Counted from the stretch's first letter, positions 1 to 12,507 are shown. The stretch is 64,000 bases of DNA from Salvia splendens (GCF_004379255.2 NC_056039.1:10811711-10875710), one strand, 5' to 3'. Notes: generated by a model from the sequence alone, not told the origin. Made by a program: numbers and translations.

Positions 1-700
1 TTTATGTTCATTCAAAGGAGTGACCTGTTGAGGGACACCGAGTGGTGCAGCTGTGCCGTATGTGACTGTCCATGTGTAGTACATGTAAGCGTCTTCACAT
101 GAGACTGAACCAGTCCAAAATCCCACCATCAAAATCAATGATACTATTAGTATCATCCTGCTCCTCATATGCCTGAAATCAAGAATTATACGCAAATGGC
201 ATATTGGACTTTGAATTTACCGGATTTGAGCGATGATTATTGCTAAAAACAAGCAGAGAATTTAGAGTAAATCTTCCTTCAATTTCTCTATCTGTTTAGG
301 CTTATAGGGATATTCAAATAGATTAGTTTAACAGATATTGGAAACCAAAAAAAAACTAGGACGTTGAGTGCGGATCTCAAATTTTACTATTGTAATGTTA
401 ATATTAACGTGTTATACCAATGAACAAGGCATTTTCATATTCGTAGTAAGGGTTCTTGAAATTCGAAATCAGGATAAAGTTTTTTTCATGGAGTCAAACC
501 GTAAAGCAACTAATATTTTCTAGAGAAAATTCAATAATGCTAAGAATATGATTGAAAAAATTCTTTAGTCTTGTAAAAGAAGTCCATTTTTTCTTGTGCA
601 AGTACGAAAAAAACCCTAGAAGATAAATTATACTGTAAATTATTTTTGCTGGGATTGATGGCGTATATTTTACATTTTTATTTATTTATTTTAGTTTATA
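1..700. other. AT-rich spacer, no gene seen
   Basis: I see no convincing coding region. The only open frame is a short low-complexity stretch near 646-834 that overlaps a decayed MITE. There are no clear splice signals or protein similarity. Confidence 0.6.
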
Positions 701-950
701 CTCCATCCATCCCACAAAGTGTCACATTTTTCATTTTCATATGTCCCACAAAATTTATCACATTTCACTCTTTATCATTTTTTGTAGTGGATCTCTTATT
801 CCACTTATTAATTCTCACTTACATTTTATTATAAAACTAATATATAAAAGTAGGACTCACGTTCTTTTAACTTTTTCAATATACTTTTTTATTACATTTT
901 TTAAAACTCGTACTCGATAAAAGCGTGTTAAAATTTATGGGACGAGGGAT
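701..950. mobile_element. Decayed Stowaway-like MITE
   Basis: The left end reads CTCCATCCATCCCACAAAG and the right end, read in reverse complement, ATCCCTCGTCCCATAAA. These are diverged forms of the Stowaway terminal repeat CTCCCTCCGTCCC. A TA dinucleotide flanks each side, as expected for a Tc1/mariner target duplication. It is about 250 bp with no coding capacity and is clearly older than the better-kept Stowaways at 23.2, 30.5 and 35.6 kb. Confidence 0.7.
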
Positions 951-1075
951 TATATGAAAAAACAGAAACTAAAACATGAGCACTATGTATTGCTTCTTGT
1001 GAAGTTGTGAACACCATATATAATGATTATAAAATGGTACTACTAGCTTAGTTGGTAAAACAGTATATTTTGTTT

Positions 1076-1325
1076 TATGATATTCTTATATAGAGATCCC
1101 ATTGTCATTCTATTTGACCTGTTTCTCTTGTTATTTTCAATATTACTACCTTTTTATTTATAGTATTTATTTCTTGTTTCCCTTTTCAAATCAATTACCT
1201 TATGATATTCTTATATAGAGATCCCATTTTCATTCTATTTTACCTGTTTCTCTTGTTATTTTCAATATTACTACCTTTTTATTTATAGTATTTATTTCTT
1301 GTTTCCCTTTTCAAATCAATTACCT
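1076..1325. repeat. 125-bp tandem duplication
   Basis: Two adjacent copies, 1076-1200 and 1201-1325, are almost identical; the visible differences are single bases such as CCCATTGTCATTC versus CCCATTTTCATTC. Each contains a TATATAGAG stretch and a pyrimidine-rich tract. This looks like a recent tandem duplication in intergenic DNA. Confidence 0.9.
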
Positions 1326-3040
1326 CCAACTAATGTTAAAATTGGAATTAAAATAAGTGGATAAAATAAAGAATCCAAATGTTGATCCCATCGTGTGGTT
1401 AAACATTACAATTGGTTTTTAATAATATTAATTTAAATATTTTTAGTTTTATATGTATATTTACTCACTTGTGTTACATAAATATACTTGCATTATATAT
1501 ACAAGCATGAAGTATTGCTATACGGTTATACGTACTAACAAATCATATAGCATGTCACTATTCATGTGTGTAAATACTTTATCTTAAATATACAAAATTA
1601 TGACTTTCTTAAATCCGGAAACGCTTTCTTCTACCGAAGCGACTTTAATTAAAGCAATTAATATGCTTCACTTAGACGTTACTTTATAGACATCTTCATT
1701 TGTTTTATGAATGCATTTAGTTTGACTTCTATATTTTTTACACTAGTAGTAGTATTTATGTTTTTGTTCTAGGCCATTTTAATTTTTGTAAAATTTCAAT
1801 GTTATAGCTACTTGCAGTAGTTATTAGAGTGAGTTCTAAATATCTGGACTATAATATACTCCTAATTAACAGAATTCATGTTTTCAATATTTTAAAGCAT
1901 TATTATCTCTAGGGTGTAGGGACATGGATCATTAATGCAATAGATCTATAGAAAAGTTTTTCGAGGCTTTCCAATGTAGAAAAGCAACGAACAAAAATTA
2001 CTAATATTGAAAAAAGCCATAACTTTAGCTATGTGGTAATTAAACGCATGCCGACATTATTTGCATAGAACTAATATGAGTTGCTTCCAATAAAAGTACA
2101 AACACTTGAATTTTGGACTTGAATTTTGGTGAAAATATATTAATGAATATTCCTTTCATATAATTAACATTTCAAAGATCATACTCCGTATTGGTTTTAT
2201 CAGTACTTGTAATTAACCATATGGAATTTATACAAAAAATAAAATATAAGTGAAAGAATTAGAGTTGTATCTTATAGTAATGCATGCCCATATATAATTG
2301 ATAAGTGATAACGATCATCAGAAAATAGAGAGAGCATTAATGCTAAAACATGATTTATTTGAGGGAAGAGATGACGAGCTGCCATAATACCAAATGGGAT
2401 TCACAAGAGCTATCATTTACTGACATAAAAAAATTATCCTATCTTGTGTACATATTCTAGTAACTATTTTCATTAACTTTATTTCACACCGAAATAAAAG
2501 TAAGATCAACCACACAAGAATAAAGTGACTTTTGGGCGTATTCATTTATAATACCAGAATCAACTGGGAATAAGATGTAGATTTTCCTATTCATTCAAAT
2601 GACATGGCTAATGTGTGTGTGTGTGTGTGTCCATTTTTTGGTTTTCTAGCCAATCAACTTTTGTTTGTAATAGATGAGTCTTAATTAACCTGCATTAACA
2701 ATCAAATAACTTTCCTCTTCTCCATAACTTTCAACAACACCCGACATAACAGTCACTTTGACAAGTCAGTGTATGTTTATAGGAAAACAAGAATATCATA
2801 GTCATGTATTGTATAAGAAGAGTTCAGTTCCTTCAATCCATGAATACAAATAGTTGATGGTACAATAAGAGAATGACTTATTTTAAAAGTAAAGGCTAGA
2901 TTTCATCAGCAACAAGTACCAATCAAACTCCAGTAAACTAAGCCACTTTATAAATATGATAAAGAAATAATTAGACTAAAAATACAAACTTCAAACCACA
3001 GAAAAATGAAAGCATACCTCCTCCCCCCATATCTGAAGGA
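1326..3040. other. AT-rich intergenic region
   Basis: No gene was recognised. A (GT)n microsatellite lies at about 2612-2630. The end of the interval should include the 3' untranslated region of the PPR gene, which ends at 3041 on the minus strand. Confidence 0.6.
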
Positions 3041-5101
3041 TCACCAGTAATCTTGGCAAGAACACCTCCCAGACTCGAAACAATGGAACCTACTCGAATC
3101 CCGTACAGTTATTTTCCTCTCAGCAATCCTCGACACGAACTTAAGGGCTGTGTGGCAGTCCACGCATGTCCTCAAGTTCTTGAAAACCTTGATCGGTGTT
3201 CCCGGAGGAGTGCTGATGATGCCAAATGCCACAGCAAGTTTTTCGCTGTGGTAGGACAGATTATGCTCTTTCTGCTCCTCCTCTACATCATGCAGCACGT
3301 AATTCGTGTGGGGAACAAACCCTTCTTCCTTCATCCTCTTTGAGATCTCACCCAAATATTTGAATATATCTTTCGATTTTGGATGGGATTCATCTCCAAC
3401 CAAGAAGATATGGACCTTCCTGTTGATGTTAACCCAACTCATGCCAGGTTTCTTCACCACTCCTCTCTCATCCATCAGTTGTCTCACCTTCGCCACTTCG
3501 TTCCACTTCCCTGCAGTGGCGTAGATATTAGCAAGAGTGACGTAAGTAGCTGCATTCTCCGGCTCAATTTCAAACAAGGCTTCTGCAGCTTGCTCTGCAA
3601 TTTCATAGTTCCCATGAATCCTGCATCCACCAAGTAAAGAAGCCCACAGAAACTTGTCGGGTTTCATAGGCATTGAACGAATCATATCTTGTGCTTCCTT
3701 GAATCTGCCCGAGCGACTCAAGAGATCAACCACACAAGCATAGTGGTCAGCTGTGAGAAGTAGCCCATGTTTCTCCTTTATCAAGTGGAAATATTCGAGA
3801 CCTTTATCGACTAAACCTGCATGAGTGCACGCAGATAAAACACCTACAAACGTAACATGATCAGGCTGAGTGCCAGACTTAAGCAGCATATCAAACAGCT
3901 TAAGTGCTTCATGGGGCTGCCCACTCTGAGCATATCCAGTGATCAACGAGGTCCACGAGACTAAATCAGGCCTAGGAAGCCACTTGAACACTTTACCGGC
4001 TCTCTCCACGCTACCACACTTGGCATACATATGCACAAGCGAGCTAGCAGCAAACGAGCACGGATCAAACCCAATCCGCATCATGTGCCCGTGGACCTGC
4101 CGGCCTAACTCCTCTGCAGTTTGATGAGCGCAAGCGTTCAAAACCCCTGCAAACGTGTACTCGTTAGGGCTAATCCCACAGCGCAAGAAATCAGAAAACA
4201 AAGAAAGGCCATCTTCCCACCTCCCATCTCCAAAATACCGATCAATCATTGATGTCCAAACCACAATGTCTTTCCCTTCTACCCTATCAAAAATGTACCT
4301 CGCCTCGTTTAGGCTCCCACACTTTCCATACACATCCATCAGAGCACTCGAAACTACAGCATCAGAATCCAACCCTGTTCTGATTATACGCCCATGAATC
4401 TCTTTCCCTAACCGCAACGACTGCATGGCAGCCGAAGCCGTGAGGACACTAGACACGGTGAACTTATTGCACATGGGATGCTCATTTCTCTGCATTAATC
4501 TGTACAGCTCCAAGGCATGTCCAGGCTGTTTATGCTTGACGTAGCCCGAAATCATGGCCGTCCACGAAAAGTTGTCTCTTTCAGACATTTCATCGAACAG
4601 CTCCCGCGCTTCTAAAACCATGCCTATTCTCGCGTAGCCCGAAATCAAAGTGTTCCAAGAACACAAATCCCTCTCGCCCATTTCATCAAACAGCTTGCGG
4701 GAATCCGACATACTCCCGCATTTGCAATACAGCTCAAGAATCTTGTTGGAGATAAACACTCCAGCCAGGAAGCCCGAACGATTGATATAGGCATGGACTC
4801 TTTTGCCCTCAATTAGAGCCCTTTTCTCAATGCAGAGCTGCAGGATTTTAGAATAAGCAGCGGGAGGGGGATGAACTTGATTTTCTAGGAATGGAATCAC
4901 GTCTTTCAATCGTTTCTGGTGGCAGAGATGTTCGATGGTTAGAATGAAATCGACATCTCTGCCCGAGCGATTTGGTGATGGCCCGTGATTCCCAGATGGA
5001 GGAAGGAAAGGATTTGGCGAGGATGTTAGTTGACTGGAATAGGGCGTGGAAGAATACGAACACCCGAGTAATTTTCGAAGCTGAAATGGATTTCGCTTCA
5101 T
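3041..5101 (-). CDS. PLS-class pentatricopeptide repeat protein, DYW subgroup (At4g37170-like)
   Basis: This intronless 686-aa protein should bind organellar RNA sequence-specifically and support C-to-U editing in mitochondria or plastids. The arginine/serine-rich N-terminus starting MKRNPFQLRKLLG fits a transit peptide. About a dozen P, L and S-type PPR motifs span residues ~80-470, with signatures such as LYCKCGSMSDSRKLFDEM and SWTSLITGYAQSGQPHEAL. The E and E+ regions (~475-560) follow, then a DYW domain that ends exactly in Asp-Tyr-Trp. The deaminase-like zinc ligands are present: H618-x-E620 and C646-x-x-C649, with a second cluster at H673/C680/C682. Length and order resemble Arabidopsis At4g37170 as I remember it; orthology is inferred. 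No frameshift or internal stop is seen, so it appears functional. The ATG at 5101 is the natural start. Confidence 0.95.
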   Translation of the reverse strand: MKRNPFQLRKLLGCSYSSTPYSSQLTSSPNPFLPPSGNHGPSPNRSGRDVDFILTIEHLCHQKRLKDVIPFLENQVHPPPAAYSKILQLCIEKRALIEGKRVHAYINRSGFLAGVFISNKILELYCKCGSMSDSRKLFDEMGERDLCSWNTLISGYARIGMVLEARELFDEMSERDNFSWTAMISGYVKHKQPGHALELYRLMQRNEHPMCNKFTVSSVLTASAAMQSLRLGKEIHGRIIRTGLDSDAVVSSALMDVYGKCGSLNEARYIFDRVEGKDIVVWTSMIDRYFGDGRWEDGLSLFSDFLRCGISPNEYTFAGVLNACAHQTAEELGRQVHGHMMRIGFDPCSFAASSLVHMYAKCGSVERAGKVFKWLPRPDLVSWTSLITGYAQSGQPHEALKLFDMLLKSGTQPDHVTFVGVLSACTHAGLVDKGLEYFHLIKEKHGLLLTADHYACVVDLLSRSGRFKEAQDMIRSMPMKPDKFLWASLLGGCRIHGNYEIAEQAAEALFEIEPENAATYVTLANIYATAGKWNEVAKVRQLMDERGVVKKPGMSWVNINRKVHIFLVGDESHPKSKDIFKYLGEISKRMKEEGFVPHTNYVLHDVEEEQKEHNLSYHSEKLAVAFGIISTPPGTPIKVFKNLRTCVDCHTALKFVSRIAERKITVRDSSRFHCFESGRCSCQDYW

Positions 5102-5502
5102 TGTTTCACTGATAGGATAGGTTTACTTGACGCCTCACTCTCATACTCACTGTCAACCCATGCCGGAAAAGAGCCAATTAAACAAATAATCCATTTAAAG
5201 AATTAAAATTAATAATTACATTTAATCCGTTCCAAAAAAAATAACTGTAACAGTGAATGATACTCCACTATACATGTTTTAATATAAAATAAAATAAAAA
5301 TATTAAAGAAAAAATAATTAAAGTATTACAAATAAAAACATTATGGAGTAGATAACTCAAAATAGAAAAAATATGATTATTTTCCGTATACGAATAAAGA
5401 ATCAAATGCAAGTAGAGAACTAGTAAGACTTGGCTGATTCAAAAACTGACTTAATAATAACATGCGTATGTATTGGTTTAGTTTAAACTAGTATCACCGC
5501 CA

Positions 5503-5574
5503 GGATCCGTGGCGCAATGGTAGCGCGTCTGACTCCAGATCAGAAGGTTGCGTGTTCGATTCACGTCGGGTTCA
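5503..5574 (+). tRNA. tRNA-Trp (CCA)
   Basis: The 72-nt sequence folds as a cloverleaf. The acceptor arm GGATCCG pairs with CGGGTTC (two G-U pairs) and is followed by discriminator A. The anticodon loop CTCCAGA, within a TCTGA/TCAGA stem, gives anticodon CCA for tryptophan. The A box (TGGCGCAATGG) and B box (GTTCGATTC) are intact. There is no intron, and no encoded CCA tail, as expected for a nuclear gene. A T6 run at 5602-5607 can serve as the Pol III terminator. Confidence 0.95.
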
Positions 5575-6508
5575 ATTTCCCGATCCATGCTGAGGCTCCA
5601 ATTTTTTATGTGCAGTTCTTTTCTCATTAAACTTTTTATGAAATTCTATTTCGCTCTTTTATTATATAATTGAGTCTGATTTGCAATAAATATTACTTCA
5701 ATTTTGAATACACTAAACGCTTAGGAATTAGAATTTTCTCGCCATCTCGGCGGCTCCTGAAATAATACTATGATCATTCTCCTCAATTGACTCATTTCCC
5801 CAATGCTTTGCCAAAATAAACTAATTACAATGCTTTATAATTACATAATAATGAAGTTAAGATACATCATTGATTCAAACACGAATATTTATCACAAAAT
5901 TCACAATTATCATCAAATGCACTAGATAATATGACTCACAAGTATAACAATTAGAATCTGCAAGTATAAATTTGTAACTTGACATGGCATTTTTCTAGCC
6001 TAGTGATTCTTGGTCTAATCACTTGACATATAGAACTAATGAAGGATTGGTGATCTTCCTTCCATGCTAACATTTATACGTTTTTCTACTATATGCCTTT
6101 TTTTATTGAAAATCTGAGATTTGATCTTATTCTCTGATCATGTATTATCCAGAACAGACAATGCAATGCAGATTGTTGAGATGACCAATATTAAACGATA
6201 CACACACCGACTGAAAATTATTACAAGCTCCACAAAGAGTTATACAGCTCAGTGCATAAGAAACACAAGTGCATACGAAATAGAGTGGAATAAAAGATGC
6301 CATAAAGTAGTAGACAAGAGAGCGATGCCGTAAGAAAGCAAGGACTTCAGCTCGCTCCGTATATTCTCAACACTATATCGTCCCCTGACCATAAAACAGG
6401 AACGCTATACTGACACTATTGCCCCTCAATACTACTTCTGTCTGTGTCGATGCCTTTCCACACAATGTTTTAAGTAGTCACAGGCTCTGTATTCATTCTG
6501 ACCTACGC
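5575..6508. other. Spacer between tRNA-Trp and SnRK2 gene
   Basis: No gene was recognised. The part next to 6508 (about 6330-6508) is less AT-rich and probably holds the 3' UTR of the SnRK2 gene. Confidence 0.5.
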
Positions 6509-9500
6509 TCACATTGCATAAATGACCTCCCCGCTGCTGTCAAGATCAAGATCGGGATCAGAGTCTAGGTCCTCCAAGTCATCGTCCATCATGTCCAGGT
6601 TGTACAAACCAGCTGGAGGTATGGTAGCCTCCGAGATTATCTGCATGATGGTTTCAAGGCTCTGCATAGGCTGCTCCGGCTCTTCAAATTGGTCGCCCAT
6701 TGTCGTTTCGTCCATCAGATCTGCTGGGAGGTTCTTGAGAAACCACACATGGTTCTTGATCTCAGGTATGGTGATGCGCTGACACATCACAATTCACAAA
6801 CACTCGAATAGTGAGCATATATAAATGACTAAAAATAGAAAGCTACCCACTTTTGTTTGGAAACGAAAAGATGAACCATTGTTCACTTTTTCCATAACTC
6901 ATTTCATTTTGAAGGCAATGAGAGACGTTAATTCAGTCTCAAGTATTTATTTTTATTGCTAGGGCAAATTCTTTCAAGTTAAAATTATATCAAGTAGTAC
7001 GTGTTTAGTTATGACCGGATAGATGGAACATATTAGGTAGACATCTTACAGATGCAATCTCGTATATGAAGACAGATTAAAATTCAAACTTTCAAAAAAT
7101 AGAAATGCAAGTCAAGGATCAAATCACTCACTTGAGCAGGATCACCCACAAAGATCCTCGAAATCAGATGCAGACATTCCGCAGATATATTGACATGCTC
7201 TGGAATAGAATACTGAACATTTATGACTCTCTGAATTGTCTTACGGTAGTCCTTAGGGTTTTCAGGATCTTCAAACGGATAGGTACCAACCAGCATAACA
7301 TACAATGTCACTCCACAGGACCACACATCTGCAATCTGAAATAGAAGTAGCATTAAGATTCAAATATAAACATTATTACACAGTAAAGGAAACACAGGGA
7401 AACCAAAGCATAGACAAAAGATTCAAATATAAACATTATCATTGAACAGGTAAACCAATTTATAGACTAAAAGAACTGCCACGTGCCAACATGTTAAAAG
7501 GATATGTAAAGAAAAGTGAATTGAGGAATCCTAGGTGAATAGCTTATTTGTTTTGGGAAAAACTTAGGTTGTTACAAAGTTGGACCAGGAGGAAGTATTC
7601 ACCGATTCAGCATGAGAAAATGAGAACGTTTACAAACTTAGTATATGAGAAAATGGAGAGCATGTAACAATTTGGTACGAGAATTGAATTAGCACCTAAG
7701 AAAGACAGAGAAATAATATGCTTACAATATGGTTTTCAAGTATTACTCAGTATGCCAGGAGTTGTTTTACCTTGCCATCATATTCTTTTCTGTGTAGCAC
7801 CTCAGGAGCAATATATGCAGGAGTACCCACTGTAGATTTTGGTTGTGAATGCAGCAGAGCAGACTGTAAAAGGACATATATAATCAGATAATTAACAGAA
7901 AATTTCTGATAACCAGGCGTGAAAAATGACAAAATAATATCTCTGAGAAAAATGTGAAATCCTCGATTTTAAACAGGAAAATATCACTTTTACCCCAAAC
8001 ATTTTTTAAAATGTCAATTAGGTCATTAACCATCAATAGTTAATTTATCATAAATGTCATGAACCATAGAATATATCAGCTCAAGTCATGAATTATTGAT
8101 ACTTTATAAAAATTTCCTGGTGTTCATTTTCCAGCTGCTGAACATTGACGTGGCTTGTCAGATGTCACAGTGGAAATATTAATTAAATTTTATTAAAAAC
8201 TGGCTTGGCCTGGCCTGGCCTGAATATGTATGTTCAGTGTGGAGACATCCGCGAGCCACGCCAACATTCCTGAGCCAGCAAAGAAATCTCAGGACATTTT
8301 TTTATCACTTAGCGATTATTCATGACTTCACTTAATATTTCGATGGTTTCAGACATTTTTTTATAAAATGGTAATAATTTGAGATTGAAAATGATCTTTT
8401 TATATTTCAAACATTTTTGATAAAATTTTAATAGTTTTGACATTTTCCCATTTAAAATCCAGGAGAATAGGGAATTATGATACCAACAGATTAGATGGAG
8501 TAGAAAACAGATTTGGCGACTACCTTGGAATACCCAAAATCACATATCTTCAGCCTAGGAGCCGGGCTCCCATCCAACAGTGTGTTTTCCAGCTTCAAGT
8601 CTCGATGACATATTTGCTTTTATAAGGGAATATGAAAAGATAAATCAAATTAAAGTTGTATCCTAAGAGATTGTGATGGAAAGTATTTCTAACTGAAGAA
8701 TTTGATACCATTGAATGACAGTAGCTCACTCCAGATATAAGTTGTTGAAAGAAGAAACGAGCCTGCATGAGAAAAGATTGCAAATAAGAACCGAGTGAAC
8801 TCAAAAGCCACATGTACGCCAGGAAACAAACACATCAGAGTAAGTAAAAGAACCTCATCCTCACTGAATCGTCCTTTATTAGATATGCGCTCAAATAATT
8901 CTCCACCAGATGCATACTCCATCACAATAGCAAGATGGATGGGTGTTAGAATCACCTAAAGCAGAGTATTAGAGTACAGTCAGAGTTAATATAATCAAAG
9001 TCGCTTAAATGTCAAGAGTATTAGCAACAAACCTCTCGAAATCTGACAATGTTTGGGTGCCTCAAAGATCTGTGATTGATAATTTCTCTCTGAACATTCT
9101 CATCTATCTGCAAAAGTTATCCAGATAATTTACATGCTAATCTTTGAAAACCAACTAAAGAACCAGTACAAAAGAAAATCTTGTCAATCTTAGATCATCC
9201 TTCGTGAAATCAGACAGACCAGCATCAATAGTAAATGGTAGAACCATGTGGATATTTTTTTTTGAGGGTAATTAAAATTCATTCTATAGCTGATTAGCAG
9301 AAGCAAAAACTCTACTACGATAAAAAAACTGACTCATTTACCCATTTTTAACTCAAAACACGTGTACAAATAACTAACGACAAGCACCAGCACATTAGAA
9401 GTCGGATAAATATAGGCTTCCATCTGTGTATGACAGTTGCAGTACTTTTCTTATATAATAACAGCATAAACTTTTCTTCATGTCCTTAAGCTCTCCTTTC

Positions 9501-12149
9501 TGACATGTTCCATTTCAGTTGGTAAGAATGCATCCCACATAATGTTGTCCTAATTTCACTGATTGATTGTGTTATTTTCCAGGGAGTTTTAACTTTAACC
9601 TATGACAAACAACACAGAACTTGGGCATGCCAGATAAAAAAATTGCAACTTACTATCAAAAAATGTGGAAGAAATATTTAAAAACTTATCTACTCTAATT
9701 TATCCCATGTTTTGTTATTGTTCCATGCAACGGCATACAATAAGAGTTAGGGTTCCACTAGGTACCCACAAACTCCCAAAGTTCTTTAGTCATTTACTGA
9801 TCAATATGCAATTCATATTGTTCATCTCTTTGCCTTCCTAAATTTCATCCTTCAGAACAAGTCTCCAATTTATAGCTTATACAAGCGAAAACATAGGGAC
9901 GTCTGTTAGAGGTAAAAGTCAGACTGCTGGAATTAATGGAGCAGAACCGAGAAATTGAATAACAAGACTAAATTGAACTACTTGAATAATGAAACACTCA
10001 AACAAAATATAAATACAAACGTAATGCCACCTCCGAAGAGGGCCTTAACAGCTACATGCTGGACTTCACTAATATTCTGGAAACCTCTCTAATCTGGTGA
10101 AGGTTTTTATGAAAAGACAAAAGACTCATATTACTACTATAATTATTAAAAGACTCAATACTTTAAATATAAATCTAATCTTAAAGATAAACATGACTCA
10201 TCAAACAATAAAAGATAAATACTAACCAAATTATCACTAAAGATAAATATATCTTGATATCAAGAAGCAAACATGCCATAACTCCTTCAGACTTGATCGA
10301 TATCAAAGTCCTTACAAAACTTACTTTCAACCTATCAGTCACTGCTACATGACGGGTAACGGGATATTTAATCTGTCAGAAAACATTTCTCACAATGCCG
10401 GCTATTGTTATCATTTTAGTATCATGAAACAAATCTTCAACCAGTACTATTATCGTACATAACATACTTTGGCGAGGATTCATATAATTTATTAAATATT
10501 GTCCATTAAAATGCAAAGTCAGTCACCAAATTTATCGGCCATAACCAAGCATTGGAAGCTCCCAAGTTGAGAGATCCAAAGTCAAAGTTTTGAGACCAGT
10601 AAAAGACTGGGAAGAACCGAAGAGGAAATGGCAACACACTTCCATTCACACATACATCCTGTTGTAATTTGGGGAGGCGGCAAAGGTGGTGACAAGATCT
10701 GATACGAAACCCCCACCCGTTCAACATGAAAGTGAGGAGTGGCATATAAGAGTGATTCAACCATTTACATTTGACCATGGTTTTGGGTTATGTTATGGCT
10801 CCCTATCTTATATGCTTATCAAGATCACGCCTGCAGGCCGATATCTTATTCTTTGGAGTAAAATAATTTTAAGTGGACTGAATGAATATTACAAAATATC
10901 CAAATGCACATGTGCACTGATGAGATCCTCAAAGCTAACGTCCTAATCAGAACGAAGAATTGGAAGCAAAATATCAAAGTTGTAAGAACCAGTAACAAAA
11001 GAAAAAATGCATTCAAGAAATCAGAAGATTTGGTTAAATATTGGTTGAAACCTATTTAAGATAATCTGTGAAGTGACTAGGTTTTTAAATCCGACTTACT
11101 ACTCCTTAACATCTTCTTAACGGCTCTATGATTTCGGGGTTGCAGCAGAATCTTCAACCTTCCAAATGTAGAGGTTCTCTTCTTGGAACATAATGAGAGA
11201 GGGATAACTGAATGAGCTGTGGTTTCTCATTACTTTGTTAAGTTATATTAATTTTACAGAGAACATTTATGTAACTATGGAATCTTTATCTCTACGCATT
11301 TAATCTGCGGAATCCAGCTCAATTCTCATATATCATGTTCACCCAAAGTTTATCTGCTAATGTCTTCACAGAATGATGGCAGCTGGTCATATATCAGTTA
11401 CATGAATCGCAACATGTGCAAGAAATTAATCTGTTGCGTTTTCATAGCAGAGCAGCTGCTTTCCTAAAAATCACATTCCCATAGTAATAGGTATAGTTAT
11501 TTGCAACATTGTAGACATTTTTGGTAAGTTTTAGATAATCAATAGCTGACATAAGAGCAGATGATACATTCTCAACCTTCCCAATTTGCTGATAGGCAAT
11601 TAAATTTCTCCCAATTCCCAAGCCAAGTGCATCCAACTCCGCTTTCACTGCTCCAAAGAACCCTGAGCATGCTGGATCCTTACCATAGAGTTTCCGAAAT
11701 TGGACTAAAAAAATTTGGGGAGAACAAAGTGTCGACTAAAACAAGAAAGTTCTTGATTGTTAAAGTTTAACATATTTTATCTTTATTTCCATTAATAGCT
11801 CGCCAATAGGAAATAAAACTGCCACCAAAACATCAACTTTCCAGCTTAAAACGAATAATGAGTAACTGAATCCAACTTAGGGTAATACTATAGTTCCGAG
11901 CATAAATACATCCAATATTTGACAGAGAAGTTAAGAATAACAGAAAAAGGAGGAAGTAAAGTTAAAACCGACCTTATCGCCTCGCTCAATATACTTAACC
12001 GCAACGAGCTCATTGGTCTGCTTATCCCTCATCAATCGGGCGACGCCGAAGTTACCGGAGCCGATATCTCTGACGAAGTCATAGCGATCACTATCGTGCA
12101 TGATCGGCATATCCATACCGGGGCCCGGTGGCATTCCTGACCGATCCAT
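6509..12149 (-). CDS. Subclass III SnRK2 protein kinase (OST1/SnRK2.6-like)
   Basis: This is a Ser/Thr kinase of the abscisic acid and osmotic stress pathway. Eight coding exons join in phase 0: 12149-11973, 9107-9033, 8955-8854, 8762-8709, 8616-8524, 7863-7771, 7335-7132 and 6778-6509, giving 355 aa. Visible elements are the Gly-rich loop G30-S-G-N-F-G35, Lys52, HRD at 140-142, DFG at 162-164, and an activation loop whose S173 and S177 match the OST1 phosphosites. The C-terminus has the SnRK2 box ([14 protein letters not shown]) and an acidic domain II ending SSGEVIYAM, the ABI1/PP2C-contact region of subclass III. The N-terminus ([27 protein letters not shown]) looks most like OST1. Odd points: the 204-bp exon equals two exons (105 + 99 bp) usually separate in this family, and family-typical PECRHLISR reads AECLHLISR. 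Intron 1 is about 2.9 kb. A likely 5'UTR splice acceptor (TCACAG) lies just upstream of the ATG. Confidence 0.93.
7864..8523. repeat. SnRK2 intron with repeat-derived insert and TGGCC iterations
   Basis: This intron separates the HRD/DFG exon from the activation-loop exon. It contains non-coding sequence with a short (TGGCC)n run near 8205-8222, of the kind found in dispersed plant repeats. I could not define the ends of an element. Confidence 0.4.
9108..11972. other. Long first intron of the SnRK2 gene
   Basis: This 2.87-kb intron begins with donor GTCGGT after Lys59 and ends TTTTGCAG before IDENVQREI. It is much longer than the other introns and holds unrelated sequence, including the minus-strand open frame described separately near 11.4-11.75 kb. 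No intact transposon ends were identified. Confidence 0.7.
11442..11747 (-). pseudogene. Unidentified protein-like fragment inside SnRK2 intron 1
   Basis: The minus strand is open for about 95 codons without an obvious ATG. The stretch [19 protein letters not shown] followed by [19 protein letters not shown] has a protein-like composition, unlike the low-complexity surroundings. It is bounded upstream by an in-frame stop and downstream by a change to low-complexity residues. I do not recognise the family. It may be a piece of a gene carried into the intron by a mobile element, or chance. Confidence 0.3.
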
Positions 12150-12507
12150 TTCAGCAAAACCTGTGACAGAAACTACTCAGCTAGCTGCAGAGGATGATCG
12201 GCGATTTGATGAAGTCGGTGAGGTGGCAGATTTGAAGAGAGAGTGAAGCGGTGGGTGTCCAAGGATCGGATAATTATCTCCTTGGTTTCTGCACCTGTAA
12301 CGGTGTCGTTTGGTGTGAGCTGAGAGGCGTTGAATTCGGCTTACTTGTAATTGGGGGTTTGTTGCAACCACCTATTGACGCTTTTGCCCCTCCTTTGGAT
12401 AAAATTTGATTACTCCATTCGCCACATCACTAATCTATCTAACCGCTCTGTTTTTACATTTATGATTTTTTTTCTTTTTTTTAAAAAGCAAAAAATTGCA
12501 ATCATAA
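12150..12507. promoter_or_regulatory. 5' UTR and promoter-proximal region of the SnRK2 gene
   Basis: This region is immediately upstream of the SnRK2 ATG. It is C/T- and purine-rich on the coding strand, and the likely UTR intron acceptor TCACAG lies near 12160. Insertion of the Harbinger element at 12508 limits the upstream sequence to about 360 bp. I see no unambiguous TATA box or ABRE core. Confidence 0.45.

Noticed and set aside
6121..6333. 70-aa plus-strand ORF downstream of the SnRK2 gene
   Set aside because: No family resemblance, no conserved motif, lies in the likely 3' flank of the kinase gene.
10506..10778. 90-aa minus-strand ORF in SnRK2 intron 1
   Set aside because: Composition is not clearly protein-like, alternative frames are equally open, and no motif was recognised.
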